NCBI GenBank assembly: GCA_012845835.1 | Contig: JABAKD010000021.1 | Span: 12,332,795-12,396,794, forward strand | Source of the DNA: Undaria pinnatifida | Taxonomy: Eukaryota > Sar > Phaeophyceae > Laminariales > Alariaceae | Length of the DNA stretch: 64,000 nucleotides | Direction: 5' to 3' | Part shown: piece after piece, positions 1 through 12,200 of the stretch | Layout: every line of letters starts with the position of its first letter | How positions within the stretch are numbered: position 1 is the stretch's first letter | Translations under genes and position numbers: made by a program | Notes under the pieces: model-generated | Seen by the model: only the letters and a program-made list of their open reading frames with translations | What the model was told of the DNA's origin: nothing | The model's database searches: none

Positions 1-10
1 AGGAGCCTGA

Positions 11-49
11 AAAAAAAAAGTGGTGCAGCACGTCTATCGTAGCACGCAT
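11..49 (-). mobile_element. MITE family A, one end only (cut by the window edge)
   Basis: Read on the minus strand the first bases give TGCGTGCTACGATAGACG, matching the family A terminus. Confidence 0.45.
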
Positions 50-104
50 CGAGAGACCTTTCTGGCGGTGAACGGTGCAGCACTCTTCGATTAAACTAAA
101 TTTA

Positions 105-201
105 TGTTTTCCTAATGAAAAATCTATCCCATACATTTGTTTTCCTGCTGAAAAAGCTATCCCATACATTTGTTTTCCTACTGAAAAAGCTATCCCATAC
201 A
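105..201 (+). repeat. 33-bp tandem repeat, three units
   Basis: Units at 105-137, 138-170 and 171-201 share TGTTTTCCT.NTGAAAAA and CTATCCCATAC. The period is a multiple of three, which keeps frames open by chance on both strands. Confidence 0.7.
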
Positions 202-424
202 GTACTAATAAAAATACCCCGAGGCTTGTAAAAAGTGACCCTCAAAACGCGGGCGCAGCAGCTAGCAGCTCCGCAAAAGGGAATCGAGCTTTTTGACGCG
301 GAAGAGAGCGCTCGTTGACGCGTCACATGACCACCCTCTCATCCATATACCACCCCCGGCCCCGCGCTCGCCCTTGAACGGCCCGACCACCAGCCCGCGC
401 TCGACCCAACCGTGCCAACAGAGT

Positions 425-895
425 AGGAGGGTGTACTAACTTCACGCATAGCCCTCGTCGTATGGCCATAGGTCGACGCAGCCCTGCAATGCCGGGATGG
501 AGCACGTCGGGTTTTCACCGACCAGGCAAACATCGCGTGCACCAAGCGAAACTAGGGGGAGGTGCGGGGCGGGGCAGGGGGGGGGGGGGGGGGGGGTATT
601 CGTTTCATGCGCAGCCGCAGTCTAAATAAAGACCATAGACCCTCGCATCCCGACAATCTAGACAATGTCGGGACGGAGCACACCGGATCTTCACCGGGAC
701 GAGGCAGGCATCGCGTGCACTGTGGCCAAGCGAAACGACCGGGGGGGAAAAGGTTTTATGCGCGGCCGTGGTCGTATGACCATACGAAGTACGACCCTCG
801 CATCCCCCAACAATATCGGGACGGAGCGCGCCGGATTTTCACCGAGGGACCAGGCAGACATCGCGTTCACCAAGGAAGCGCGAAGCGCCGTGGGA
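425..895 (+). repeat. Family B repeat, three tandem-like units
   Basis: Units at about 425-553, 590-740 and 745-895 share the order: G-rich start, GCATAGCC/GCGCAGCC-like block, CGTATGACCATA, CGGGACGGAGCACGTCGG, TTTTCACCGACCAGGCA and GCGTGCACCAAGCG. Confidence 0.55.
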
Positions 896-1295
896 CATGT
901 GCGGCGAGGACCGCGAGGATACGACAGGCGTGCTACCGCCATCTTTCACACTACCGTGTGTTTCCACCAATCCAACGCGGAACGAGTGACACTCCGTACT
1001 ACTTCACGGAGAAGAAAATACTTCTCGCACAGGCGAGGTTGCGTTGGCGCCGCGCCGCGCAGTGTCGTACCAGGTAGCACACACCACATTCAATTGCGGA
1101 TGTCCATATCACAAGAAAAAAAAAAGCACACAGCACGCGACACGACACTACGACACGAAAGCGTATGACCACAGCAAAGGAACAGGGGGTCACGCTCTCG
1201 CGCGAGCGACCTCTGGCCCCAATGAAAACCAAAGGCCCCAAAATGACCCACCCCCCTACCGTATAGCCTTTTGGCACATGCTGCCGGAGTCCGTC

Positions 1296-1510
1296 TTACG
1301 AGCGGTTCTTGGAAGGATGCAGTTCACCCTTCATGCGACTCGCCGAACACCACCTCACGGCGCTTCGCGCTTGGTGGGTGCAAGCAATGTCTGCGCTGCC
1401 TGGTTGGTGAAAACCCGACGTGCTCCGTCCCGGCTGAGTAGGGATGGGAGGGTCTATGGTCGTGCGACTACTACGGCCGTGCACAAACTGAGTATACGCC
1501 CCTCTACCTG
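1296..1510 (-). repeat. Family B repeat, inverted copy
   Basis: Reverse order of the same blocks (CGCTTGGTGGGTGCAAGCAA, GTTGGTGAAAACCCGACGTG, CTCCGTCCCGGC). It includes an extra outer end that is also present at 57935-57990. A shorter inverted fragment is at 3605-3690. Confidence 0.55.
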
Positions 1511-1593
1511 CTACGGCACTCGTAGCCTTGGCCCGAGTGACAAGAAGGGTGAGCGCTGCATCCTCTAAAATAAGAACCACTTGTGACTGATTC

Positions 1594-1834
1594 TACGATA
1601 GCTTCCCCCCCAAGCCAGCGATTTTCTTTAACCAGAACGTTTCATGGCTGCTTTGACACGAGGAAAGACGCTATGAAAAAAATACCTTCGCATTTTTCCT
1701 TCCTTGCAAGAAACACTATTGAACGATGACGTTGGGCTGGCAAGGGGCACAATATTTAAGGAGACATCGCCGGGAGCTGGCTGGTTTCAAAACCGGCGAT
1801 TTCGTTAAAGAAAAGTTGGGGGGGGGCTACCGTA
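1594..1834 (+). mobile_element. MITE family C, copy 1
   Basis: Terminal inverted repeats TACGATAGCTTCCCCCCC and, inversely, TACGGTAGCCCCCCCCC flank 241 bp with an AACGTTTCAT motif near one end and GGTTTCAAAACCGGCGAT near the other. Non-coding. Confidence 0.6.
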
Positions 1835-2501
1835 AAACGACTCCTGTGCAGAACATAGCCGCGAGTCGGGCAGCAGTATCCGCAGTATCGAACACCGAAA
1901 TACCTCGAGAACGGGCAGTATCCGCAGTACGTAACAACGGCGAGCACTCGCAGTTCAAACTCGCCGTGAAAATCAAAGCCAGTCCTCTAAAGGCACTGTA
2001 TAGAGGGAGGGGGATAAATTACCTGATACCTGGTACGCAACATTCGATGTACCATGTCACACGCTTGAAAGTAGAGTCTAGAGTAACTCGTGTACATATT
2101 TGAAATAATAGTCAAGAAACAGGTGAAAACCAGAAAAATCTTGAAACTTTCAACGTTGACCGAATTAACAGAACTGGTGCATACGCGTATTGTGCGCGGA
2201 TCCCAAGCCACACGCTATATATAAACTCGCCACGACTGAAACGGTTAAACGACGACCGAAACGACTGAACGAAATAATGTCCGCATACTACGCGTATGGG
2301 CGGACCGACGAAGAATGCAGCATTTCTAGGAACTCCAATTCAAGAAAGCTGACTTCCAACTGGGGACAACGTCAAGAGAGCGAAACATTTCTGTTAGGTT
2401 ATTTAGTATCTCATCTCCGTCCTATTTGGCCAAAAAGAGAAGGGGGGGGGGGTAAGGGGTAGGTATTTATCGTTTTTCTTTGCCAAAAAGAAACAACTCA
2501 C

Positions 2502-2581
2502 CGTCGCACTTTCTGCGCCGCCGCCATACTTACCGCTCTGCGTACGCTCAGCTAAGCGTGACTCCACACCGTGCAAAAACT
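2502..2581 (-). CDS. Orphan exon candidate bounded by strong splice signals
   Basis: On the minus strand an acceptor CATTTTTTTTAG (AG at 2583-2582) is followed by an open stretch reading FLHGVESRLAERTQSG. Two good donors follow: GTAAGT after 2534 and GTGAGT after 2502. It lies just downstream of the gene A stop, so it could be a spliced 3' UTR exon of gene A or an exon of a gene continuing to the left. No partner exon was found. Confidence 0.3.
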
Positions 2582-2786
2582 CTAAAAAAAATGAAAACGA
2601 TAAACAAAAAACACAAGAGCAGCCAATAAGAAAGGCGACAAACAAAAAGCGAGAGCGGAAGGGGTTGTCCGACTAGGACACCCACGAGAAAAACACCGAG
2701 GGAACAACACACAAAAACAAGGCCAGATATCGCCTGGCTATCCCCATTGGCTAGCCAACAAGCCAACCAATCAACCAATAGACAAA

Positions 2787-3239
2787 TCAAACTCTACGCC
2801 TCTTCTTAGCGCTACCGGTGAGCCAGCTGAAAAACCCTCCCCTCCCCTCCTCTTCCTCCTCTTCCTCCTCCTCTTCCTCTTCCTCTTCTTCCTCCTCTTC
2901 CTCCTCTTCTTCCTCCTCCCCATCGCCTCTATCATTCCGTTTCCCCCCCGTCCCGTTCCCCACCCCCTCCTCCTCCCCATCATTCATGCTATACCGAGAA
3001 CGACCATTACCGCCGCCCGAGCTAGGTACAGACCCTCGCAAACCGGTCACTGCTGTCGCCCCCCCACCCCTCGTCGCCACCGCCCCCAGTGGAGACCCAC
3101 TGGCTGCCGACGCCCCTGCTGCTGCTGCTGATGCTGCTGCCGCCTTTGCTTCTGCTGCTGTTGCTGACGCTCTAGCTTCCTCAAGCGCGGCCTTGAGGTT
3201 CTTAATCTCCTCATTGCGCTTCTCGACCTCAGCGTAAGC
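2787..3239 (-). CDS. Gene A exon 3 (C-terminus, Ala-rich then poly-Glu)
   Basis: The acceptor is a long T-rich tract ending in CAG at 3242-3240. The exon opens AYAEVEKRNEEIKNLKAALE, a clear coiled coil, then Ala-rich, Gly/Ser-rich, a GAG/GAA run coding about 24 consecutive Glu (near 2840-2930) and a basic tail; the stop TGA is at 2789-2787. The Glu run is a coding trinucleotide tract and so probably varies in length. The plus-strand poly-Ser reading of the same DNA is a shadow. Confidence 0.65.
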   Translation of the reverse strand, partial: AYAEVEKRNEEIKNLKAALEEARASATAAEAKAAAASAAAAGASAASGSPLGAVATRGGGATAVTGLRGSVPSSGGGNGRSRYSMNDGEEEGVGNGTGGKRNDRGDGEEEEEEEEEEEEEEEEEEEEEEEEGRGGFFSWLTGSAKKRRRV

Positions 3240-6200
3240 CTGAACAAAAAAACAAGAACAAAGCAAAAAACACGAATGACGAATATATATAAAATACACA
3301 CGAGGGCAACATCGAGGCGGAGGAGGAGGCGGAGGAGGAGGAACAGGCCGAGGAGGATGCGGAGGATGCGGAGGAGGGGAGGGGGGGGGAAGGGGGAGGG
3401 GGAGGAAGGGGAGGAGGAGACCTTAACAAAAAAATAAGCACAAAAAAAAAAAAAAAACTACAAAATATATGAAAAAGGCACAAGGACAACAACAAGGAGG
3501 AGGAGGAGAGGAGGACGAAAAAGAGGAGGGGAAGGAGGGGGAGGCGGAGGAGGGAGAACGCCAGACAAGGAGTCAAACCGTGGTGTCCCGGCATACCTTC
3601 CCGCCCCCCCCCTCCCAATCCCGAACCCGACGTGCTTCGTCCCGGCACTGTGAGGATATAAAAAACTTGCGGTATTCAGACTACGGTCATGCATGATAAT
3701 GACCCCCCCCCCCCTTCCCCCCCCTCCCCCCCCCCCCCCGCCCTCACCGCCTCCATATTATCACCGCACCTGGCGCGTGCTACGATAGAGGTATACCACT
3801 TTCAGACATTTTTTATTCTGGATGACGGGGATCCTATCTTGAACCAACATCGTCCGAAATCTACATTTTTGCTTTGCAAAAACAAAAAATATTCTTTTAT
3901 ACCCAGGCCACGGGTTTTTCGTCTGGGTGTACTTTCACCTTAATCAAAAGAAGCGCTTGGGGCGAGAGGTACATAGAGCTCTTCAACCGACCACCCCCAG
4001 AAGAAAAAGGTACACAAAAAAAAGGTGTACCTTTTACCGTACAATTATTAATAGTAGCGCACTGTCACCTGCTTTGCCGTTTCAACCGCCTCTTTCTCGT
4101 TTTTCTTCATGTCGTCTTTTTCGGTGAGGTGTCGCGATACCGTGACACCGTGGCTTACCGCTTGTTCCTGAAACGAAAAAATGGATGTGCGTGGTACGAA
4201 AGGATGCGCGAGGCGAAATAAGACGAACGGAAAAGCGACGGGAGGGGTGGAGACAGGCAGATAGAGAGTTGAGCGGAAAAGCAGGAACAGAGGGAAACAG
4301 AGACTCATATCTGGAGTGTATAATAGCTACATTAGGAGGGGATTGAGGTACAGAGAGAAGGGGTGAAATATACCCAATAGTGTGGGAGCGAGGCAACAAT
4401 AACGGAAAGCGAGGGGGCGTGGGGGGGGGAGCGTACTCATTTGTTGCTTGCCTTGGTAATTTGACCATTGACCACGCATCCCTCTCGAGGCGGAGCACCG
4501 TTCTCACTCCTGACAGACACCTCCAACATTTGGGCGCTCATTACGCTTCTTTCATATACTACATAGGAACTGTTTGCTTATCCTATCCCCGACCTGTTTC
4601 GCCGTCTGCGGCCACCATCCATATCCTAGGATAGCGATCGTTTTCTCGCTACTCTCTAGTCTTATCAACTCTTTCATGGCACATGCGTCTAATTTCCTCA
4701 TCCTCTCGTCTAACGCATCCAGTTCCTCCTTGTGTATTTCACATCCTCCTACTATGAGTCCTATTCTCTATCGCTGTGGCACACGGGCACATGTTCGTAG
4801 CCACGTCCTCTTCCTCCCGACTACTGGTATATCTCTTTCTTCTTTCGGGCAGGTCCAGGTCCCCTACAAGAAATCGCAGTTTCAGCTTTTTCGCGTAGTC
4901 CATTGCGGCCGTGCAGACACGTTTTCATTCCAACATCTTCCCTCAACCCCCGGTATACCTCTAAGTGCTTCTCCTTTTTCACCTTATTTCTTAGCGCTTG
5001 CCTTTCCCTTCTTCTATTCTTTCTTTTGGCTCTGTCTTGTACCCGCCAAACTTCTCTATAGACAGTGCCTCTTCTTCCCCCCCCCCTAAATCCTCCCATA
5101 TTTTCTCGACTGCGTTATCCCATTTTTTTCCAGCTCACCTTTTTTGTTATTTTCTCCCATACAGCCCTATCGACTATTATGGCTCGCAACCTCTTTTCCG
5201 GCATATGCTTTACTTTTATTGCCATTTCAACTTTCTCACGTCTCTTTTGTTTTAAGTGGGTACATTCCTAGTTATGCTTTCATCACTATATTGCTCGTCG
5301 TACTTGAGCATTCAGTATATTTTTAGCTGCTGTCGTCTGCACTGCTTCCATTCGTTTTTATGAACTCGCGATCCCTTCCCATACTTCTGCATACTCTAAT
5401 TATGGTACAATCACATTCACAGCGAGGGGAGGGGGGGGGTATTAATTTGTTACTTGCCTTAGCCAGTTGATCACTGACCGCGTGTCCCTTCGAGGCGGAG
5501 CGCCGTTCCTGCTCCTAATAGACACCTCCAACATTTAGGCGCTCAGTTCGTTTCTTCCATTGAATACATTATGCTACGCTACGCTACGCCACGGTATGCT
5601 ACGTCATACCACGCTATACTACGCTACGCTCTACTACGCTGTACAAACCGCTTCCACCGCTTCGCTTCGCTTCTCGACGCTACGCTACGCCATGCTTCAC
5701 GGCGTCACGCAACGCTAGTATGATCTACGGCACACCACGTCACGCCACGTTAGTTTAGGCTAGTTGGAGCTAGAGACACCAACTTGCGCTACCCTGCCGT
5801 ACGCTGCTGTACGCTGCCGTACGCTGCTCTACGCTGCGCTATACTGCGTTATCCTACACCACTCCACACCACATTACACTACACGCTACGGTTCGTAAAA
5901 CCGAGCCAAGCTGTGCTATGCTGCACTACGTTAATAGCCACTTGCGCTGCTCTCCACTAACCTTCAGGAGATCCTGGGTTTCCTTTAGCGACATCTCGAT
6001 GCTGAAAGCGTCCACGTGGTGTGTGTATGCATACAGAGGAGCGAAGGCAACACGCGTGGGAAGGTAGCGAACGAAGCGGAGGAGGACGAGGAGGACGACG
6101 AGATGAGGGTTGAATTTACTCCCTTGGAACTGCACGCACGCTTGATAGCGGGGATGTAAGTTTTTTTTTTCGCGAGGAATTCCAACTTTGCCTGGGTAGG

Positions 6201-9200
6201 AGCTGGGCAAGGAACACATACAACGTTAGCGTTGAAACCGTCCAACGTCAACCCAACCCGGAAAAACCACGTTAGAAACCTATTTTCCTCCTATTTTTCT
6301 TGTTCTCTTGTCAACCCAACCTGGAAAAATGACGTTAGAAACATATTTTCCTCCGATTTTTTTTGTTCTCTCGTCAACCCAGCCCCGAAAAATCAGGTAG
6401 GAAACATGTTTTCCTCCTATTTCTTTGGTATCTCGTCAACCCAACCCGAAAACTTAGATTAGAAACATCTTTTCTTGTTTTTTAATCTCTCGTCAACCCA
6501 AACCGAAAAATTAGGTTGGAAACCTATTTTCCTCTTGTTTTTTAATCTCTCGTCAACCCAACCCGGAAAAATAACGTTAGAAACCTATTTTCCTCTTGTT
6601 TATTCTCTCGTCACCTCAACCCCGAAAACTCAGGTTAGAAACATGGTTGACCCTTATTTTTTCATTATCTCGTCAACCCAACCTCGAAAAATCAGGTTAG
6701 AGACATGTTTTCCCCTTGTTTTCTAATTCTCTCGCCAGCCCAACCCGGAAAAATTAGGTTCGAAACATGTTTTCCATCCCAACTTTTTTTCGTGGGTCGG
6801 CTGGCCTTGGGTTGTGGTGTTCGTCTGTTTCAACACCGCTGCTTATTTCTATGTTTTATTTTCTTCCAACCCAGCAGTTGAAAATCGCGAAGACCCTAGT
6901 AAAACGCTACTTGGATCAGGCGCACTGTTCATAGCATTTGCCCTCTGGCCGTGGCCACTTGAGGATAGATTCTACGATACCCACCCCCCCCCCCAACCAA
7001 ACCCGCGTTTTTCTTTAACGAACGTTTCATAGCGCTGCTCGACACGACAACGGATGCTATGCTATGAAACGAGAAAAAAAAAAATCTTCGCAAACTTTTC
7101 TGTGCGCGAAGAACTATGGAACGACGACGTCGGGGGGGGGGGGCGAAAGGGGCCCCACCGTATTTTAGCAGATACGACATGAAGCTGGTTTCAAAACAGG
7201 CGATTCCATTAAAGAAAAGGGGAGGGGGGGGGGGGGGGGGGGCTACCGCAGAACGGCTCCTCAAGGCCCCTAAGCCTCACCCCAAATAAGTTTTCATTGG
7301 CCAAGGGGGCGGTAGGGGGGGGGTGTTAACACCCCCAACTTCACCGCCGGGTTTCCACAACTCGCACTAGTGACTAAATTTCACGGAACGAAACTACTTC
7401 ACTATTACGGAGATCCATTGCTGACAGGACGAAATTACACACTTAAAGAAGGAAGCATGGCCACCTTTCAGGCGACCCCTCCGAGGCTACGACTTCTGCG
7501 TCCGATTGAGGCTGCTCCGCCTACTTTGTAAGATCAACCAACGAAAAGAACGTAAGCAAAACGCTACTATATAGACAAACGCGGGTGTTTTTTTTGCCAA
7601 ACCTTTTTTTTGTTTTTCACCCTCCTTACAATGGATCTCCGTAATATGAGTCTTACTACGATAGCCCCCCCAACTTTTTTTCAACGAAATCGCCGGTTTT
7701 GAAACCAGCTCCCGGCCTTACCTCCTGAAAAAAAACGGTGCCCCTTGCCACCCCGACGTCATCGTTCGATGGTCCATTGCAAACAAGAAAATATATGGAG
7801 GCCTTGATATAACAGCAACCTTCCTTATGTCGTGCAGCCATGAAACGATCGTTACAAAAAAACGCTGGTTTTGGGGGTGGCTATCGTACAATCAATCCTG
7901 ATGTTATTTTAAAGGCGCTGCGTAGCTTTGCCATTACAGTGCGGATTCATGTCGCGAAATTTATCGGCACGGAAGCTAAAAGACAGCAAAGGAACAGGGG
8001 AGGCAGTCACTCCCCGCGAGTGACGCCGAGCCGCTGCTAACAAAAACACGGGGACCGCCGACAGGGATAGCTCGCGTCATCGCTATAGTGGGAACCGAAG
8101 GGCACGCCAGCTATCATAGCGCTGCATTGTGAATGCAAAATTAGTTAAATCGACACACGACGTGTATAAAAATACGTGGACGTGTGGTGAGCTAAAGCTT
8201 TATTATTTTTCCCCATCCGCCGGAGGATAAAAAAAAAAAAAAAAAAAGACCCCCCCCTACCGTTGAATGGATATTTTGTGGAAACCCAAGGCTCAACTCC
8301 ATTTACAGATCCATGGGCCAGGTATATATGGGACGGTAGTCCCGCAGCAGGTCATCTCTTTATCTGAAGGGAGGTGTGGTCCGGAGACACACCGAGGTGG
8401 GTAATATGCGTAGCCGCACGCTCGAGGGTCAGCAGCGAGGATAACCTCAGAGTGCCCTCGTGGAGCCAGGGTGGCCTCGAAGGATTATAGTGACAACGAG
8501 GCGGTACGATCTAGGTGATAGGACCTATCCACATACGCAAAGAAAATAGTGCATACACAAAAAAAAATGCCATTCTGTTTGTTGATCCCTATGAAGCGTG
8601 AAGGGCTTGCTCGTTGAGCAAACACTAGTGGGGTGATTAGGCCACCAATATAAAGACAAGCACAACACGTACTTCGTACATATATTCTAGTGCTCCAACC
8701 CAAGGCACAACGTGGAGGACGCTCGCCAGGAAGAAAGGCGGCCAACTATTTTCAAAATTAACCAGAACATTTCCACCATCCCGATATCCCGCTACCATGT
8801 AGCCAACGTATCAATGGAAACCCCTACTACAATTAACCGTCATCATATCCGTATCATATCCAAGCATACGATCAACACATTCAGACTTACTTCGTTTCAA
8901 GGGCGGTCTCTGGCCTCGACGGGGTGCTCGTTCACGCTTGACAATAGCGTGCGCTGCAGCGAGACGACACGGATCGATACACTGGGGCCCAAGAATCGCA
9001 CGAGCGACTCGACCCGCTTGGACCTATCTCCACAAGGACGACACTGGAAGACGTCACTCATGCCGACAGCACAGACCGCCCTTGGAACGAAATCGGTCGA
9101 CGTGACGCTGTGCTCTGGGGGTGTGGGAGCACAGGGAAAACGGTGTGAGCCCCTGGCGGTGCGACATGAGAAAGCCTTTGGGTTGTGAGTGCTCGGGGTC

Positions 9201-12200
9201 CGGATCGGTCGCTCGAGAGCCTAGCTGTCTGGAACGATGCGCGCCAGCAGCAGAGCCAACCACCGTGCTCCGGCCACAGAACGAGAGTCGAGGCGTGAGT
9301 TCTGGCGAGCTCCATGTGTCGTGGGGCGGGGTCGTCCTTCGGAATTGCGGCTGGTTGCGATCTCCGGTCGCTCTTTATTAAGGCACGAAGAATCTCCGAT
9401 AATAATTGGTCTCTTCATCTTTTGGAAGAACGAAAAACGTGCAAAAGTGACGTTGATTAGAAAATAAGTATGGGTTCGCTGACGGACACTGACTGTAGTA
9501 ATTAGTCGTTTCTCGAAGGTGCCGACTATCCGACTTATTTTGGTTACGTACTGTAGGAGGGATTGTTTAATAACGCGTGCTACGATAGAGGGTAGCACTT
9601 TATCAGCTGTTTCATTTTGTGAACGAAGGGACTCCCTAACCCTTTTAGAGCCCCCAAATCCCTCCCTATACTAACTTTAAAAAAATTGTAAAAAAAGGGT
9701 TTCCAGTTGTAAAAGCGGCAACCCCAAAAATGGTCGGAATTAACGCCATTTTTTGTTTTGCACATTAGTGCGATTTTGAGTATACCTAGACCATGGGTTT
9801 GCTCACCTTGTTGCACTTTCAGTTTGCTATCGATGGTTGGCTCAGAAGGCAAATAATAAAGCTCAATAGTTATCCTCAATAGGTTACGAGCCTCGGAAAA
9901 GACAATGGTGATGTCACCTGTACCGCAGTATGCGTCGTTTTTGGTCGCCAGGGGACATCCGGGATGCATCCCCTGGTTTTCCATTATTTAATTTTCATCT
10001 TGATGGTAAAACGGGTACTGCTGCTTGCTCTGATACCATCGCGCACAGCAGCAGTTTTTGTCGGTGGTCTGGGTCTTACGTCGTAGGTCGGTCCGGAGAA
10101 AAAGGGCCACCCCGCGGCTGCAGGGCAACAGTGTCTCTCTCTCCCTCTCTCCGTGGATCCATCGGTCTGGGTCACCAGCGGTGGGTCTGCTACCCTGGAT
10201 CGTGGTCGCCAGGGGACATCCATGATGCATCCCCTGGTTTTCCATTATTTAATTTTCATCTTGATGGTAAAACGGGTACTGCTGCTTGCTCTGATACCAT
10301 CGCGCACAGCAGCAGTTTTCGTCGGTGGTCTGGGTCTTACGTCGTAGGTCGGTCCGGAGAAAAAGGGCCACCCCGCGGCTGCAGGGCAACAGTGTCTCTC
10401 TCTCCCTCTCTCCGTGGATCCATCGGTCTAGGTCACCAGCGGTGGGTCTGCCACCCTGGATCGGAAGGGGGGACAGATGACACTTATTTCTCTGGTGTCA
10501 ACTCTCCTGCCTTGGATGATCATCTCACAAGTTGGGATCGAAAACCCGAAGATTCTAATACGTTGCACCACCTTCGTTGTTATCACAATCAGGTTTTGCC
10601 TCAGAAGGCAAACAATAGAGCTCCTCCTCAATAGGTTACGAGCCTCGGGAAAAAAACGATACACACACCCCTACCGTACCATGTGTCTGATGTGTGACGT
10701 ATTTTTGTGTTTGGGCGCCCTCCCCCCCCCGGCCGGCGGGAGCTAGTCGGCTCGCTTCGCTGGCCTGACTTAAGTCGGTAAGTCGGCTGGCCATTAGCTC
10801 GCTTCGCTAGCCGACTTGCCGACTAAAGTCAGCTGGTCGGCTAACGGCAGGCTGATGGCATGCCGACTTGCCGACTAAAGTCAGTTATTAATAGTCGGCT
10901 AACGGCACCTACCGATTAGTTACCAATGGTAATATCCTGCAGACTCACAGCTCTAATCACACAAGGTTCCTCTTCAGGATGAGGTGGACCTGATATCCCG
11001 GGGGGCGTCGCAAATCGAAAAGGGGGAACACAGGCGTTCCAATGGTATGTATGGGCTACACTTTTTTTATTTACGTTGCTGCGTGCTTCGTGTAGAATAA
11101 GCTGTGAACTCGTCCGGGCTGGTCAGTGTATCTTGACGGGTTACTTGAGCGGTGGCTAATTGTTTTTCAGTTAGTTTTTGCAAGAGTTGTGTCCCCCTTT
11201 TCAAGGGTTTGTCCCTCTTCTCAACTTCAACCCTCACAAAAACCAACTAAATGAGCAGCTAGCCATCGCACAAGTAACGCGGTATATGAAGGCCAAACCA
11301 CATTCCGAACGGGAAGTCTGAACCTGGTATATAAGGTCCGATGATGTGTGCTTGATTGTCGCATTGGAATTGAAAATCTGTTGTCGTGGTTCGATCTCCG
11401 CCTGCTGCTGTGCACAACGACACAGATACACCGTGGTCGTGGTTCGATCCCCGCCTGCTGCTGTGCACAACTACACAGATACACCGTGTAAATAGGCGAG
11501 AGCTTCGAGCACGGCTGCGCTGCCGTTGTACAGCTGCTGCTGTACAGTTGTATACATACGTACTGATTTTGTGGCTACGAGGCTGAGCGGCTCCTTGCGC
11601 GAAAAACACACACACCGCTCTTCGCTTGTCTTAGTCGTTTTGTGCCCCTATGACCTATGACAGCACCCCCCCCACTCACTCATACCTGGCACACACCTGT
11701 GAAGAAAACACATGTGTGCATACACAGAAAGCACCGTTCATGGCTGTCACAAACGAGTGCTTCCGTGTCATAGCAGACAGCAGAAGGGGTGAAAACAAAA
11801 TAAAATGGACCGGTAATGTTGTACAGCGCGCGGGGGAGCGGAGCCGGCTAAAAAAATGTGAGAGCGGAGCGAGCTATTTAACATGAACAAAAAAATATCG
11901 GGTTTTCCATAGCACTGCGAGGCGGAACGCAACCCCTTGACAAAAGCGCAACGTCAGCGACTGTGAACGCCCAGAGCACGCGCCACGGAGCTTGGTCGGG
12001 ATCCAGATATGCGTCGTGATATACCGACTGGCCCTTTGCTCGCCCAGCAGCCGAAAGCGCTAGGAAAAAAACTCGGCCGCCGGTGAACAACATGCCAAAC
12101 ATGAAAACCCTGCATATTTTTCAAAAACATATGTGCAGCAGCGGCAGGTGTAGCAAAAGAGTTCTGCAAGCAGAGTCCCGCCATACGCACGAATGTTTCG

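Noticed and set aside
2818..3237. Plus-strand poly-Ser/Ala protein
   Set aside because: It is antisense to gene A exon 3, which has a coiled coil, a strong acceptor and a phase match.
8904..9221. Minus-strand open frame with CRPCGDRSKRVESLV
   Set aside because: Both strands are open in this GC-richer stretch and no splice or domain evidence separates them; kept only as a note.
9930..10634. Plus-strand open frame of 234 codons with an 87-residue repeat
   Set aside because: The frame stays open because the 261-bp duplication is a multiple of three; there is no domain, and the opposite strand carries the retroelement-like motif.
11393..11486. tRNA gene because of the perfect B box GGTTCGATCCC
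   Set aside because: No acceptor stem, A box or anticodon arm could be folded around it; it is a 43-bp tandem duplication.
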